This document shows, one piece after another, positions 28,463 to 38,736 of a stretch of DNA of 64,000 nt. Source of the stretch: Pseudolabrys sp. FHR47 (GTDB lineage: Bacteria > Pseudomonadota > Alphaproteobacteria > Rhizobiales > Xanthobacteraceae); the NCBI RefSeq assembly GCF_005153485.1, contig NZ_CP039740.1:2173001-2237000 (forward strand), written 5' to 3'. The translations under genes were made by a program, and so were the position numbers. The notes beneath the pieces were generated by a model, which was not told where the DNA came from, searched no databases, and saw only the letters and a program-made list of their open reading frames with translations. Positions within the stretch are counted from its first letter, which is position 1; each line of letters opens with the position of its first letter.

Positions 28463-30739
28463 ATGGCCCATAAAAGATCGAATAAATCCAAAGCCGCGAC
28501 CGCGGCGCGGTCCAAGGCGAGCTCCAAGGCACGCTCCAAGGCACGCTCGAAGTCAAAAGCTTCGCCGGCGCGGGCCAAAAAGGCGCGCAAGACGAGCCTG
28601 AAAAAGGCCGCGTCCGCCAAGCGGAAATCCAAGACGAAGACCAAGGTCAAGTCGGTCCCGGCGGAAGCCAAAGCGGGCACTAAACGTGCTGCAACCGCGA
28701 AGAAAGCGGCGAAGAAATCGACGCGTCGCGGCAGCGTCAAAACCGCGAGCAAGGTGACGAGCAAGACGGCCGACAAGGCCTTGAAGGCTGGTGGCACCGC
28801 GCTCAAGTCCTCGATGCAGAAGCCTTCTCCAACTCCGATCAAGACGGCCAAGCCGAACACAAAGGCGATCGAGTTGGCACAGATCGCGGCGCGGCCAGCG
28901 GAGCAGCCATTAATCGCAGCGCCGCCGGAGACCCTCGCGCTGAGGGCGCCGACCCAGCATCTTTTCGCCGACATGCTTGCCCGCGTTCACGCGGCTGCGG
29001 TCGCCGTGCTTGGGCCGCAGGCGGACCTGTCGCGTATCGTCGTCGAGCCGCCGCGCGATGCCTCGCATGGCGACATGGCGACCAATGCCGCGATGGTACT
29101 GGCCAAGGACGCCGGGCAGAAGCCGCGCGATCTCGCCGACGCCATCGCCGCGAAGCTGCGCGAAGACGCGAAGATCGAGAAAGTCGATATTGCCGGCCCC
29201 GGCTTCATCAACCTCACCTTGAAGGGCGAGGTCTGGCCGGACGCTCTGCGCGCCGTGCTGGAGCAGGGCAAGGGCTATGGCCGCAGCACCATCGGCGCCG
29301 GCCGCAAGGTCAATGTCGAATACGTCTCCGCCAATCCGACCGGGCCGCTGCATGTCGGCCATGGTCGCGGCGCCGTGTTCGGCGATGCGCTGGCGAGCCT
29401 GCTCGCCGCAGCCGGCTACAGCGTGACGCGCGAATATTACATCAACGATGCCGGCGCTCAGGTCGATGTGCTCGCGCGCTCGGCTTTCCTGCGCTACCGC
29501 GAAGCGCTTGGCGAGGATATCGGCGAAATTCCGGAAGGGCTTTATCCGGGCGATTATCTGAAGGAATGCGGCCAGGAACTCGTCAACGACTACGAGGACC
29601 GGCTGACGCAGATGCCGGAAGCCGAATGGCTGCCGATCGTGCGCCTGCGCGCCACCGACATGATGATGGCCGAAATCCGCAACGACCTGGCGCGCCTGCG
29701 CATTGTGCCGGAAGTGTTCTTCTCGGAACGGTCGCTGATCGAAGGCGAATTACCCGATCCCTTCTCCAAGGAACCGCCAAAGCCGCCGGTCAATATCGTT
29801 GCCGAAACCATCACGGCGCTGCGTCAGGCCGGTCACATCTATGACGGCCGTCTGCCGCCGCCCAAGAGTGGCAACCTCGAGGATTGGGAAGACCGCGAGC
29901 AGACGCTGTTCCGCTCGACCGAATTTGGCGACGACGTCGATCGTCCGCTGATGAAGTCGGACGGCAGCTACACCTATTTCGCGACCGACATCGCCTATCA
30001 CAAATCGAAATTCGATCGCGGCTTTGCCGACATGATCGACGTGTGGGGCGCCGATCACGGCGGCTACGTCAAACGCATGCAGGCGGCGGTGAAGGCGGTC
30101 AGCGGCGGCAAGGCGAGCCTGGACATCAAGCTGGTTCAGCTCGTGCGTCTGTTGCGCAATGGCGAGCCGGTGAAGATGTCGAAACGCGCCGGCGACTACA
30201 TCACCTTGCGCGAAGTGGTCGATGAGGTCGGCAAGGATGCCGTTCGCTTCGACATGCTCTATCGCAAGAATGACGCGGTGCTCGATTTCGATCTCGCCAA
30301 GGTGATCGAGCAGAGCCGCGAAAATCCGGTGTTCTACGTCCAGTACGGCCATGCCCGCGGCAAGTCGATCTTCCGCACGGCCGCCGAGCAGGGCATGCTG
30401 CCCGCCGATCCGGAAGCACTGAAACAGGCCGATCTCACCCGCCTGACCGATCCCGGGGAACTCACGATCATCCGCAAGCTGGCGCTCTATCCACGCATGC
30501 TGGAGGCCGCGGCGCTGGCCCACGAGCCGCACCGGATCGCCTTCTATCTCTATGAACTGGCGAGCGAATTCCACGCCCAATGGACCCGGGGAGGCAAGGA
30601 ATCGCCGCATTTACGGTTCATTATGCAAGATGATCCACAAACGACCCTGGCGCGGCTTGCCCTGGTGCAGGGCATTGTGACCGTGCTGGCGTCCGGCCTC
30701 GACCTGCTCGGGGTCGAAGCGCCTGAGGAAATGCGGTAG
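28463..30739 (+). CDS. argS: arginyl-tRNA synthetase with long basic N-terminal extension
   Basis: 758 residues. From about residue 164 it is a normal class I Arg[18 protein letters not shown], the HIGH motif in [10 protein letters not shown] (about 293-302), the [10 protein letters not shown] and [12 protein letters not shown] catalytic strands, [10 protein letters not shown] for KMSKS (about 570), and a C-terminal anticodon-binding domain. Ahead of it lie about 160 extra residues, of which the first 117 hold about 31 Lys and 10 Arg but only two acidic residues, in SKAR/KKA-type repeats like histone H1 or AlgP. The start at 28463 has a poor ribosome site; an internal ATG at 28814 would give about 641 residues and drop most of the basic tail. 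The synthetase call is secure; the true N-terminus is not. Confidence 0.93.
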   Translation: MAHKRSNKSKAATAARSKASSKARSKARSKSKASPARAKKARKTSLKKAASAKRKSKTKTKVKSVPAEAKAGTKRAATAKKAAKKSTRRGSVKTASKVTSKTADKALKAGGTALKSSMQKPSPTPIKTAKPNTKAIELAQIAARPAEQPLIAAPPETLALRAPTQHLFADMLARVHAAAVAVLGPQADLSRIVVEPPRDASHGDMATNAAMVLAKDAGQKPRDLADAIAAKLREDAKIEKVDIAGPGFINLTLKGEVWPDALRAVLEQGKGYGRSTIGAGRKVNVEYVSANPTGPLHVGHGRGAVFGDALASLLAAAGYSVTREYYINDAGAQVDVLARSAFLRYREALGEDIGEIPEGLYPGDYLKECGQELVNDYEDRLTQMPEAEWLPIVRLRATDMMMAEIRNDLARLRIVPEVFFSERSLIEGELPDPFSKEPPKPPVNIVAETITALRQAGHIYDGRLPPPKSGNLEDWEDREQTLFRSTEFGDDVDRPLMKSDGSYTYFATDIAYHKSKFDRGFADMIDVWGADHGGYVKRMQAAVKAVSGGKASLDIKLVQLVRLLRNGEPVKMSKRAGDYITLREVVDEVGKDAVRFDMLYRKNDAVLDFDLAKVIEQSRENPVFYVQYGHARGKSIFRTAAEQGMLPADPEALKQADLTRLTDPGELTIIRKLALYPRMLEAAALAHEPHRIAFYLYELASEFHAQWTRGGKESPHLRFIMQDDPQTTLARLALVQGIVTVLASGLDLLGVEAPEEMR
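28511..28546 (+). repeat. three tandem 12-base units in argS
   Basis: TCCAAGGCGAGC followed by two copies of TCCAAGGCACGC encode [12 protein letters not shown] in the basic extension. This suggests growth of the tail by repeat duplication. Confidence 0.8.
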
Positions 30740-30764
30740 GCTTGATAGGCCACCGGAGCGCATG

Positions 30765-30793
30765 ACGCGTCCCTCGACGGGGAAGGGACGCGT
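30765..30793. terminator. hairpin after argS
   Basis: ACGCGTCCCT (30765-30774) and AGGGACGCGT (30784-30793) form a perfect 10-bp stem with a 9-base loop. No T-tract follows, so it may be an attenuator or a small palindromic repeat rather than a true terminator. Confidence 0.4.
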
Positions 30794-30834
30794 AGGGGCC
30801 TTGCGCATTTTGTAAACTCGGTACCGGGGACGCC

Positions 30835-32289
30835 ATGGCGGACGACCACAATCAGCGCGCTTATCGCGGGAGCGACCTCTCCTCGCGCGGTGCCGCTGCG
30901 GGCAGCGGCACCTCCGGCAACGATCCGCTGGCGGAACTCGCGCGCCTGATCGGACAGACCGATCCCTTCGCCGAATACGGCCGCAACAACGCCCACCGCA
31001 CCGCGACCGTGCCCGGTCAGCAGGCGCCGGCGGCGTGGCCGGACGAGACCCCCGCTTACCCCGCTGAACAGCCGGCCTTGCCCGAACCGAACGCCTACGC
31101 CGATCGCTCTCATGGCAATGGCGGCTTCTCCCGGCAGACCTATGGCGGCACGCCGTTGCCGGCCGATTCATCGCAGCTTTATCCGGTCGATGCCCATGCG
31201 CCGGGCTACGCCTCGCAGGGCTACGAAGCCGATCCTTATGCGAACGGCGTGGCGGGTGCCTATGACCAGGCTTTCCCGCCATCGCAGGAGCCGCTGCACG
31301 ACGTGCATCAGCAGTTCGGTCCGGCGCCGACCGATGATTACTACGACGACGTTGCGCCGAACCGGCGCCGCATCAGCGTTCTGGCGATCGCCGGCGTATT
31401 TGCTCTGGCTGTGCTCGGCACGGCGGGCGCGCTGGGCTATCGCGCAGTGTTCGGACCGTCGTCGGTGCCGAGCACGCCGCCTGTGATCAAGGCCGACGCC
31501 ACGCCCAGCAAGGTCGTGCCGGCGACGACGAGCAAGGAGCCGGGCAAGGTCACCGACCGCGTCGGCGGTAATGGCCAGATCGAGCGTCTGTTGTCGCGCG
31601 AAGAGCAGCCGGTGCCCGTCACCACGACGCCCAATCCATCGCCGTCGGGCAGTTCGCCGAACGCCGGTGCACCGGCCATGGGCAGTGGCGTCGTCGGCGA
31701 TCCGAAGAAAATCCGCACGATCCAGATCCGTCCGGACCAGTCGGCCGACAGCACCAGCGCGGCGCCCGCGGCGCCGGAACCCGCGCCGTCGGCGGCACAG
31801 CCGCCGGTGCGCGTTGTCAACGCAGCGCCGGCCGCTCAGGCGCCGCGGGTCGCTCCTCAGCCCGCGCCCGAACCGCCGCGTAACGTGACGCCGCAGGCGG
31901 CTGCTCCGGCGCCCCAGCCGGTCGCACAGCCCTCCAATGCACCGCTGTCGCTCAATCCCAATGCCCAGCCGGCGCGGCCTGCCGCGCCCGCCCGCGTGGC
32001 CGCGCAAGCCCCGGCTCCGGCACCGCAGGCGACTGCCACGGCTGGCGGCTATGCCGTGCAGGTTTCCGCCCAGCGCAGCGAGGCCGAAGCGCAGGCCGCC
32101 TTCCAGTCGCTGCAGGGCAAGTTCCCCAACCAGCTCGGTGGCCGCGTGCCCTTCATCAAGCGCGTCGATCTTGGCGACAAGGGCATCTACTACCGCGCGC
32201 TGGTGCCGGTGGGGACGTCGGGCGAGGCGAGCGAACTGTGCTCCAGCCTGAAGGCCGCGGGCGGTTCCTGCCTCATCCAGCGCAATTAA
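30835..32289 (+). CDS. SPOR-domain cell division/envelope protein
   Basis: 484 residues. A cytoplasmic N-terminus contains DPLAELARLIGQTDPFAEYG (about 36-55), a motif common to rhizobial SPOR proteins. A single membrane helix (about 178-200, ISVLAIAGVFALAVLG) is followed by a long proline/alanine-rich periplasmic linker and a C-terminal SPOR domain (about 403-484, GGYAVQVSAQRSEAEAQAAF). SPOR domains bind denuded glycan at the septum. The topology is like FtsN; an FtsN role is inference. It lies between argS and nagZ, consistent with an envelope-growth cluster. Confidence 0.87.
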   Translation: MADDHNQRAYRGSDLSSRGAAAGSGTSGNDPLAELARLIGQTDPFAEYGRNNAHRTATVPGQQAPAAWPDETPAYPAEQPALPEPNAYADRSHGNGGFSRQTYGGTPLPADSSQLYPVDAHAPGYASQGYEADPYANGVAGAYDQAFPPSQEPLHDVHQQFGPAPTDDYYDDVAPNRRRISVLAIAGVFALAVLGTAGALGYRAVFGPSSVPSTPPVIKADATPSKVVPATTSKEPGKVTDRVGGNGQIERLLSREEQPVPVTTTPNPSPSGSSPNAGAPAMGSGVVGDPKKIRTIQIRPDQSADSTSAAPAAPEPAPSAAQPPVRVVNAAPAAQAPRVAPQPAPEPPRNVTPQAAAPAPQPVAQPSNAPLSLNPNAQPARPAAPARVAAQAPAPAPQATATAGGYAVQVSAQRSEAEAQAAFQSLQGKFPNQLGGRVPFIKRVDLGDKGIYYRALVPVGTSGEASELCSSLKAAGGSCLIQRN

Positions 32290-32362
32290 GCGCCGGATTC
32301 ACGCGCTTTCGCCATCAACAGGCTTGCTTGCTCCCTCCGGCAGTGCGGGTTAAGCCGCCGCT

Positions 32363-33367
32363 ATGGCTTCCCGCGCCTTTATCACCGGCCTGTCCGGCCT
32401 GACGATCACGCCGTCTGAGCGCGCCTTTCTGCGCGAGGCGCAGCCGTGGGGCCTCATCATCTTCAAGAGGAACATCAGCGATCCGGCTCAGATTGCTGGT
32501 CTGGCACGTGATTTTCGCGATGCGGTCGGCTGGGAAGCGCCGATCCTGGTCGATCAGGAAGGCGGCCGCGTGCAGCGCCTTGGCCCGCCGCACTGGCCGG
32601 CCTATCCGCCGGGCGCCGTATTCAGCGCGCTCTACGACCAGAACCCCGCGCAAGGCATCGCCGCCGCCCGCATGGGCGCGCATCTGATCGCCGCCGACCT
32701 CAAGGCGCTCGGCATCGACGTCGATTGTCTGCCGCTCGCGGACGTTCCGGTGTCCGAGGCCGATCCCATAATCGGCGACCGCGCTTACGGCACCGAGCCG
32801 GCCAAGGTCGCGGCGATCGCCGGCGCTGTCGCGGCGGGCTTGCTCGCCGGCGGCGTGCTGCCGGTGCTGAAGCACCTTCCGGGGCATGGCCGGGCCCGCG
32901 CCGACAGCCACAAGGAACTCCCGGTCGTCGACACCGACCGCGCCACTTTGGAACAAACCGATTTTGCCGCCTTCCAGCCGCTCAAGGACCTGCCGCTCGG
33001 CATGACGGCGCATGTTGTGTTCAGCGCCATCGATGCCCATGCCCCGGCCACAACTTCCGTCACAATGGTGCGCGAGGTGATTCGCGGCTTCATCGGCTTC
33101 TCCGGCTTGTTGATGAGCGACGATGTGTCAATGGGCGCTTTGTCGGGGACAATTGCCGAGCGCAGTCAGGCGGCGCTCGCAGCGGGCTGCGATGTCGTGC
33201 TTCATTGCAACGGCGATCTTGCCGAAATGAGCGAGGTCGCCGGCGTCGCGCCCGAGCTTTCCGGCGCGGCCGCGGAGCGCGCAAGCCGCGCGCTGTCGAT
33301 GCGGTCGCAAGGCGAGACGTTCGACGTCGCGGAGGCGCGGCGGATTTTCAATGCGATGGTGGCTTAG
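32363..33367 (+). CDS. nagZ: beta-N-acetylhexosaminidase NagZ
   Basis: 334-residue glycoside hydrolase family 3 enzyme that removes GlcNAc from cytoplasmic muropeptides in peptidoglycan recycling. Motifs: GLIIFKRNISDPAQ, VDQEGGRVQRL, the catalytic-loop KHLPGHGRARADSHKELP with the acid/base Asp-His dyad, and LLMSDDVSMGAL with the nucleophilic Asp. No signal peptide, as expected for a cytoplasmic enzyme. In some bacteria NagZ products induce beta-lactamases, but no AmpR is seen here. Confidence 0.95.
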   Translation: MASRAFITGLSGLTITPSERAFLREAQPWGLIIFKRNISDPAQIAGLARDFRDAVGWEAPILVDQEGGRVQRLGPPHWPAYPPGAVFSALYDQNPAQGIAAARMGAHLIAADLKALGIDVDCLPLADVPVSEADPIIGDRAYGTEPAKVAAIAGAVAAGLLAGGVLPVLKHLPGHGRARADSHKELPVVDTDRATLEQTDFAAFQPLKDLPLGMTAHVVFSAIDAHAPATTSVTMVREVIRGFIGFSGLLMSDDVSMGALSGTIAERSQAALAAGCDVVLHCNGDLAEMSEVAGVAPELSGAAAERASRALSMRSQGETFDVAEARRIFNAMVA

Positions 33368-33386
33368 GCTCCACCATCAGTGAAGG

Positions 33387-34232
33387 ATGAACAGGCTCAT
33401 GGCGCCTGAGGATTTCGACAACAAACTCGCGGCCGAGATGGAAGCGGATCGCGGCGTCACCGATCCGGAAATGATCGTCGACGTCGAGGGCTTCGAAGGT
33501 CCGCTCGATCTTCTGCTCACGCTCGCGCGCCAGCAGAAGGTCGATCTGCACAAGATCTCCATTCTCGCGCTCGCCGACCAGTATCTGATGTTCATCGAGC
33601 AGGCGCGCAAAGTGCGCCTCGAACTCGCCGCCGATTATCTCGTGATGGCGGCGTGGCTCGCTTATCTCAAATCGCGCCTGTTGCTGCCGGAAGCGGCGCC
33701 GGGAGAGGGGCCGTCCGCCGAAGACATGGCGCTGGCGCTCGCCAACCGTCTGCGCCGCCTCGAAGCGATCCGCGAATTCGCCAGCCGCATGATGGACCGC
33801 CCGCAGCTTGGCCGCGACGTGTTCGAGCGCGGGATGCCCGAGCCGATCGCCGAGATCAAGAAGCCGGAATATACCGCGACGCTCTACGATCTTCTGTCCG
33901 CCTATGCGGTGCAGCGTCAGCGCACGACCTTGTCGCGCGTACGCTTCAAGAAGCGCACGGTGTGGTCGCTGGCCGAAGCGCGCGAGACGCTGGAGCGCAT
34001 GATCGGCCAGTCGAGCGACTGGTCGCGCATCGACGCCTTCCTCATTCAGTACGTGGTCGAGCCGGCGCTGGCCGCCACCGTGTTCGCGTCGTCCTTTGCC
34101 TCGGCGCTCGAACTCGTGCGCGACGGCCGCGCCGAAATCCATCAGAAGGATGCGTTCTCGCCGATCTACATGCGCAAGCGTGTGAGCGCGAACGGATTCG
34201 CATCGTCGCATGACGCACAAGAAACCGCATAA
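33387..34232 (+). CDS. scpA: segregation and condensation protein A
   Basis: 281-residue kleisin subunit of the SMC-ScpAB condensin. The N-terminal hallmark EGFEGPLDLLLTLARQQKVD and ISILALADQYL are followed by LAADYLVMAAWLAYLKSRLLLP; a C-terminal winged helix is present. The start at 33387 is close to AGG; an ATG at 33399 is a fair alternative. It follows nagZ by 19 bases and precedes scpB by 13, indicating one operon. Confidence 0.95.
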   Translation: MNRLMAPEDFDNKLAAEMEADRGVTDPEMIVDVEGFEGPLDLLLTLARQQKVDLHKISILALADQYLMFIEQARKVRLELAADYLVMAAWLAYLKSRLLLPEAAPGEGPSAEDMALALANRLRRLEAIREFASRMMDRPQLGRDVFERGMPEPIAEIKKPEYTATLYDLLSAYAVQRQRTTLSRVRFKKRTVWSLAEARETLERMIGQSSDWSRIDAFLIQYVVEPALAATVFASSFASALELVRDGRAEIHQKDAFSPIYMRKRVSANGFASSHDAQETA

Positions 34233-34245
34233 GGAGACGGAATCC

Positions 34246-35043
34246 ATGTCCAGCGCGGCCAAGAAGCTCGTGATCGTGTCGAACGACGAGCCGGCAACCG
34301 CTGCCGTCCAGTTTGAACAAAGCGTGGAAGAGACGATCGTCGTCGAGGTTGAGGCCGAGGCCGCCGAGCCGGCGCAGCGCCCGGACGAGCTGCGTCTGCT
34401 CGAAGCGCTGTTGTTCGCCGCGTCCGAGCCGCTCGACGAGCCGACCTTGGTGCGCGCATTGCCCGACGGTGTCGATGTGAAGGCCGCGCTTGCCGCCCTG
34501 CAGGCCGAGTACGCGCCGCGCGGCGTCAACCTCGTGCGCATCGGCAAGAAGTGGACCTTCCGCACCGCGTCCGATTTGTCGTGGCTGCTCACCAAGGAAA
34601 CCGTCGAGCAGCGCAAATTGTCGCGCGCCGCCATCGAGACCTTGGCGATCATCGCCTATCACCAGCCGGTGACCCGCGCCGAGATCGAGGAAATCCGCGG
34701 CGTTGCCACCGCCGCCGGCACGCTCGACGTCCTGCTCAAGACCGGCTGGATTCGCCCGCGCGGCCGCCGCAAGGTGCCGGGCCGTCCGATCACCTACGGC
34801 ACCAACGAGGCGTTCCTGTCGCATTTCGGCCTGGAGGAGGTCAGCGATCTGCCCGGCCTCGACGAGCTCAAGGGCGCCGGCCTGATCGAAGGCGCGATGC
34901 CGCCGGGCTTCTCGGTGCCGATGCCGTCCGACGACGCCACCTTGCGCGATGATGAGGACCCGCTCGAACCGGGCGACCTCGATCTGGGTCTCGCGCCCGC
35001 GCCGGAGGCTTCGGCGGAGCCGGAAGCCGAACCTGAAAAATAA
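34246..35043 (+). CDS. scpB: segregation and condensation protein B
   Basis: 265-residue partner of ScpA. It has two winged-helix domains: RLLEALLFAASEPLDEPTLV (about 48-67) and LSRAAIETLAIIAYHQPVTR followed by EIEEIRGVATAAGTLDVLLK. The C-terminus is acidic. The ATG at 34246 is chosen for its GGAGACGG ribosome site; an ATG 12 codons upstream overlaps scpA. Confidence 0.95.
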   Translation: MSSAAKKLVIVSNDEPATAAVQFEQSVEETIVVEVEAEAAEPAQRPDELRLLEALLFAASEPLDEPTLVRALPDGVDVKAALAALQAEYAPRGVNLVRIGKKWTFRTASDLSWLLTKETVEQRKLSRAAIETLAIIAYHQPVTRAEIEEIRGVATAAGTLDVLLKTGWIRPRGRRKVPGRPITYGTNEAFLSHFGLEEVSDLPGLDELKGAGLIEGAMPPGFSVPMPSDDATLRDDEDPLEPGDLDLGLAPAPEASAEPEAEPEK

Positions 35044-35365
35044 GCTGAGGCATTCCCTCGAAACACCGTTCGTCCCCGCGCATAGCCGTTCGAAGAACGG
35101 CGTTCTTTCAGGACGCCTATGGCGGGGACCCAGAACGGCATGAGTTTGGGGCACTGGGTCCCCGCTTTCGCGGGGACGAACGGAGAAATTGCAGTCGAAA
35201 GAGCCAAATCCCTTTGGCCGAGTGGCGCTGCCACCGCGTCTTTCTGCCCTTAACCAATCCCCGTTAACTCCTTGTTTTTGCCGCTTCCGCAGCCTAGTTT
35301 CTGACCGAAACACAAGGCGGGACGAGCCTTCAGGGCCAACGCCGTCGCCGCGGAGGGATTAGGTC
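35044..35365. other. 322-base intergenic region scpB-tatA
   Basis: Mostly the palindromic repeat at 35066-35183. The remaining about 180 bases before tatA presumably hold its promoter; I see no gene there. Confidence 0.6.
35066..35183. repeat. intergenic palindromic repeat, unit A with insertion
   Basis: Same outer arms as the element at 8706-8788 (CCGTTCGTCCCCGCG ... CGCGGGGACGAACGG), with a different core. The core includes CATAGCCGTTCGAAGAACGG and ACGCCTATGGCGGGG, which recur in reverse orientation at 62660-62726. Confidence 0.8.
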
Positions 35366-35605
35366 ATGGGTTCGTTTAGCGTCTGGCACTGGCTCATCGT
35401 TGCCGTCGTCGTGCTGCTGCTGTTCGGCGGCCGCGGCAAGATTTCCGGCCTGATGGGCGACTTCGCCCAGGGCATCAAGGCCTTCAAGAAGGGCATGGCC
35501 GAGGACGACAAGGCCGACGCCAAGCCGGCCGAACCGGTCAAGTCGCTCGAGGCGGGCGCCCAGAAGACCGACGCCGAACGCCGCGCCGAGGGCGCGCGCT
35601 CCTGA
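35366..35605 (+). CDS. tatA: Sec-independent translocase subunit TatA
   Basis: 79 residues: a membrane helix [18 protein letters not shown], then the hinge and amphipathic helix [20 protein letters not shown] with the FG and FKKG family signature, and a charged tail. TatA oligomers form the passage for folded proteins. First gene of tatABC; likely substrates nearby include the beta-lactamase and the TlpA-like protein. Confidence 0.96.
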   Translation: MGSFSVWHWLIVAVVVLLLFGGRGKISGLMGDFAQGIKAFKKGMAEDDKADAKPAEPVKSLEAGAQKTDAERRAEGARS

Positions 35606-35705
35606 CGCGTTTTCGCCGGACGGCATGTCGCTCTGGATCGCACCTCGCGCTAGAAGACAGGCCGTGCCGGTCACATCGCCGGGGCGAATTCGGGACGTCT
35701 AAGTC

Positions 35706-36233
35706 ATGTTCAATTTCGGTTGGGGCGAGATCGTCCTCATCGGTATCGTCGCGCTGATCGCGATCGGGCCGAAGGAACTGCCCACCGTGCTGCGCTCGGT
35801 CGGCCAGATGATGGCCAAGGTCCGGCGCATGGCGGCCGAATTCCAGGGCCAGTTCCAGGAAGCCCTGCGCGAAGCTGAAGTCGCCGACCTGAAGAAACAG
35901 GCTGAGGACCTGACCTCGAGCGTGAAGGAGCAGGTCACCGACTTCACCAAAATCGATCCGCTCGCCGACACCAAGAAACAAATCGAGAGCGCCTTCGACG
36001 CACCGGCCGCGACTGCGTCCGATAGCACGCCAGCCGCCGCGCCGGTGACGCCGGTGGAGTCGAGTGAAGCATTGCCGCCGCCGGCCGAGCAGACGGCCGA
36101 TCTGGCGAAACTCGACATTCCCGAGCCTGAGCCGCTGCCGCCGGTGCGCACCGAAGACTTCCTGCCCAAAGAAGATATCAAGACCGCCGAGGCCGACGCG
36201 CCCGCCGACAAGAAGGCCGGAGGCGCCGCGTGA
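35706..36233 (+). CDS. tatB: Sec-independent translocase subunit TatB
   Basis: 175 residues. The N-terminal [20 protein letters not shown] helix with its conserved Glu, followed by [20 protein letters not shown], is diagnostic of TatB. A long amphipathic helix and an acidic, Pro/Ala-rich tail follow. With TatC it recognises twin-arginine signal peptides. It overlaps tatC by four bases. Confidence 0.96.
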   Translation: MFNFGWGEIVLIGIVALIAIGPKELPTVLRSVGQMMAKVRRMAAEFQGQFQEALREAEVADLKKQAEDLTSSVKEQVTDFTKIDPLADTKKQIESAFDAPAATASDSTPAAAPVTPVESSEALPPPAEQTADLAKLDIPEPEPLPPVRTEDFLPKEDIKTAEADAPADKKAGGAA

Positions 36234-37066
36234 GCCAGGACGACATCGAGGCCAGCAAGGCGCCGTTGATGGATCACCTGATCGAGCTGCGTTCGCGGCT
36301 CATCAAGGCGATGATCGCCTTCGGCCTGATGTTCGCTTTGTGCTTCATATTCGCGAAAGACATCTACAACGTGCTGGTGTGGCCCTTCGTCTGGGTCGCC
36401 GGCGCGGAGAATTCCAAGTTCATCTACACCGCGCTGCTCGAATATTTCATCACCCAGCTCAAGCTCGCGATGTTCGGCGCCGCCTTCCTGTCGTTTCCGG
36501 TGGTGGCGGGGCAGGTCTACATGTTCGTTGCGCCAGGCCTCTACAAGCATGAGCGCCGGGCTTTCCTGCCGTATCTCGTGGCGACGCCGTTCTTCTTCGC
36601 GCTCGGCACGGCGGTGGTCTATTTCGTCGTGCTGCCGATGCTGATCCGCTTCTCGCTCGGCATGCAGCAATCGGGCGAGGGCGAAGCCTCGATCGCGCTG
36701 TTGCCCAAGGTCGGCGAATACCTGTCGCTGATGATGACTTTGGTGCTCGCCTTCGGCGCGGCGTTCCAGTTGCCGGTCATCCTCACGCTGCTCGGCCGCA
36801 TCGGCATCATCACGTCGCAGACGCTCAAGGAGAAGCGTCGCTATTTCATCGTCGCCGCCTTTGTCATCGCCGCGGTGCTGACGCCGCCGGACGTGATCAG
36901 CCAGCTCTCGCTCGCGATCCCGCTGCTTATTCTCTACGAGGGCTCGATCTGGTCGGTGCGCATCGTCGAGAAGAAGGCGAGCGCCGAAGCCGCGGCCAAG
37001 GAAAATGCCCAGGCCGAGGCTGACGCCGAAGCCGCCGCCAAGGTCGGCGCCGCCGGCCCGGATTGA
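36230..37066 (+). CDS. tatC: Sec-independent translocase subunit TatC
   Basis: 278 residues with six membrane helices. The N-terminal [15 protein letters not shown] contains the HLxELRxR motif, and the periplasmic-loop [20 protein letters not shown] with following [11 protein letters not shown] are canonical. The C-terminus carries an Ala/Glu-rich cytoplasmic tail of about 35 residues. TatC binds the twin-arginine signal. Confidence 0.97.
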   Translation: MSQDDIEASKAPLMDHLIELRSRLIKAMIAFGLMFALCFIFAKDIYNVLVWPFVWVAGAENSKFIYTALLEYFITQLKLAMFGAAFLSFPVVAGQVYMFVAPGLYKHERRAFLPYLVATPFFFALGTAVVYFVVLPMLIRFSLGMQQSGEGEASIALLPKVGEYLSLMMTLVLAFGAAFQLPVILTLLGRIGIITSQTLKEKRRYFIVAAFVIAAVLTPPDVISQLSLAIPLLILYEGSIWSVRIVEKKASAEAAAKENAQAEADAEAAAKVGAAGPD

Positions 37067-37075
37067 GGCACTTGG

Positions 37076-37168
37076 TCGTCCTCGCGAAGGCGGGGACCCA
37101 TACGCTGTGTGCTCTCGATAGACCCGTGGCTATGGGTCCCGGGTCTCGCTTCGCTCGCCCGGGACGAC
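37076..37168. repeat. intergenic palindromic repeats between tatC and serS
   Basis: Starts GTCGTCCTCGCGAAGGCGGG and ends with the inner palindrome CCCGGGTCTCGC ... GCCCGGGACGAC. It combines a variant of the unit A arm with a different hairpin. Confidence 0.7.
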
Positions 37169-37220
37169 AGGTATAAACCCCGTCTTTCCCGCCTCACAAA
37201 ATCCGACTAGAACGCCGCCC

Positions 37221-38546
37221 ATGTATGACATTCGATGGATTCGCGAGAACCCCGAGGCTTTCGACCGCGGCCTGAAACGGCGCGGGCTGGAGCCTCTTTC
37301 GGCCAAACTGCTGGCGCTCGACGAGAAGCGCCGCGCCGCCATTTCGGCTTCGGAGCAGGCGCAGGCGCGCCGCAACGCCGCGTCCAAGGAAATCGGCCAG
37401 GCCAAGGCGAAGAAGGACGAGGCCGCCGCGCAGGCTTTGATGGCCGAGGTCGCGACGCTGAAAGAGACCATGCCGGCGCTCGAGGCCGAGGCGAAGAAGT
37501 TCGCCGAGGACCTCGACAAGGAACTGGCGCAAATCCCGAACCTGCCGAATGACGACGTGCCGGACGGCAAGGACGAGCACGACAATGTCGAGAAGTCGGT
37601 GAGCGGCGCCAAGCGCAATTACGCCTTCACGCCGAAGCAGCATTTCGAACTTGGCGAAGACTTGAAGCAGATGGATTTCGAAACCGCCGCCAAACTGTCC
37701 GGCGCGCGTTTCGTCGTGTTGCAGAAGGGCCTCGCACGCCTTGAGCGCGCTCTAGGCCAGTTCTTTCTCGATACGCATGTCGACGAGCACGGCTACACCG
37801 AAGTCAATCCGCCGCTGCTCGTCAAAGACGATGTGATGTTCGGCACGGCGCAACTGCCGAAGTTCGAGGACGACCAGTTCTGGGCCGTCAGTGGCGATGT
37901 GTTCGCGAACAACGCTGCGGCTTCGGATATGAAGGGCGCGCGCTGGGGCATGATCCCCACCGCCGAAGTCCCTCTGACCAATCTCGTCCGCGAAGCCATC
38001 GTCGCCGAGGACGAATTGCCGATGCGGCTCACGGCCTGCACGCCGTGTTTCCGCGCCGAAGCCGGCGCGGCGGGGCGCGACACGCGCGGCATGATCCGCC
38101 AGCACCAGTTCACTAAGGTGGAGCTCGTCTCCATCACCACGCCGGAGAAATCGAAGGAAGAGCATGAGCGCATGCTCGCCTGTGCCGAGGCGGTGCTCAA
38201 GAAGCTCGATCTGCACTACCGCGTCATCACGCTTTGCACCGGCGACATGGGCTTTGCCTCGCAGAAGACCTATGACATCGAGGTCTGGCTGCCGGGGCAG
38301 AACATGTATCGCGAAATCTCTTCCTGTTCGGTGTGTGGCGATTTTCAGGCGCGGCGCATGAATGCGCGCTTCCGCGATAAAGAGAACAAGGTGCGCCACG
38401 TCCACACGCTCAACGGCTCGGGCGTCGCCGTCGGCCGCGCGCTCATCGCTGTGATGGAAACCTATCAGCAGGACGGCGGCGCGATCGCCGTGCCGGACGT
38501 GCTCAAGCCGTATATGGGCGGCGTGAATGTGATTGAGAAGAAGTGA
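37221..38546 (+). CDS. serS: seryl-tRNA synthetase
   Basis: 441-residue class II synthetase. The N-terminus [18 protein letters not shown] leads a long antiparallel coiled coil (about 28-100) that grips tRNA-Ser. Class II motif 2 is [21 protein letters not shown] and motif 3 [17 protein letters not shown]. Length is standard. It lies in the conserved tatC-serS-surE order. Confidence 0.97.
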   Translation: MYDIRWIRENPEAFDRGLKRRGLEPLSAKLLALDEKRRAAISASEQAQARRNAASKEIGQAKAKKDEAAAQALMAEVATLKETMPALEAEAKKFAEDLDKELAQIPNLPNDDVPDGKDEHDNVEKSVSGAKRNYAFTPKQHFELGEDLKQMDFETAAKLSGARFVVLQKGLARLERALGQFFLDTHVDEHGYTEVNPPLLVKDDVMFGTAQLPKFEDDQFWAVSGDVFANNAAASDMKGARWGMIPTAEVPLTNLVREAIVAEDELPMRLTACTPCFRAEAGAAGRDTRGMIRQHQFTKVELVSITTPEKSKEEHERMLACAEAVLKKLDLHYRVITLCTGDMGFASQKTYDIEVWLPGQNMYREISSCSVCGDFQARRMNARFRDKENKVRHVHTLNGSGVAVGRALIAVMETYQQDGGAIAVPDVLKPYMGGVNVIEKK

Positions 38547-38585
38547 TGCGTCTGACGATGTGCAAGTCCGTCCCACGCGCGCTCT

Positions 38586-38708
38586 CTTCTCCCTCCCCCC
38601 TTGTGGGGGAGGGTTGGGGAGGGGGGTGGTTGCGAGGTCATCATCTTGCGAAATGTTCGCTGACGACATCGACCCCCACCCCTAACCCCTCCCCACAAGG
38701 GGGAGGGG
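38586..38708. repeat. intergenic G-rich/C-rich inverted repeat
   Basis: TCCCTCCCCCCTTGTGGGGG on the left is mirrored by CCTCCCCACAAGGGGGAGGG on the right, with about 80 bases between. Elements of this type, in my knowledge, are abundant in Bradyrhizobiaceae genomes. It separates serS from surE. Confidence 0.75.
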
Positions 38709-38736
38709 AACAGGCTGCGGCGTGGGGCGAACACTA

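Noticed and set aside
28405..28974. Minus-strand frame opposite the ArgS extension
   Set aside because: It is rich in Leu/Ala/Arg with no motif. The plus frame has coherent H1-like composition and joins ArgS without interruption.
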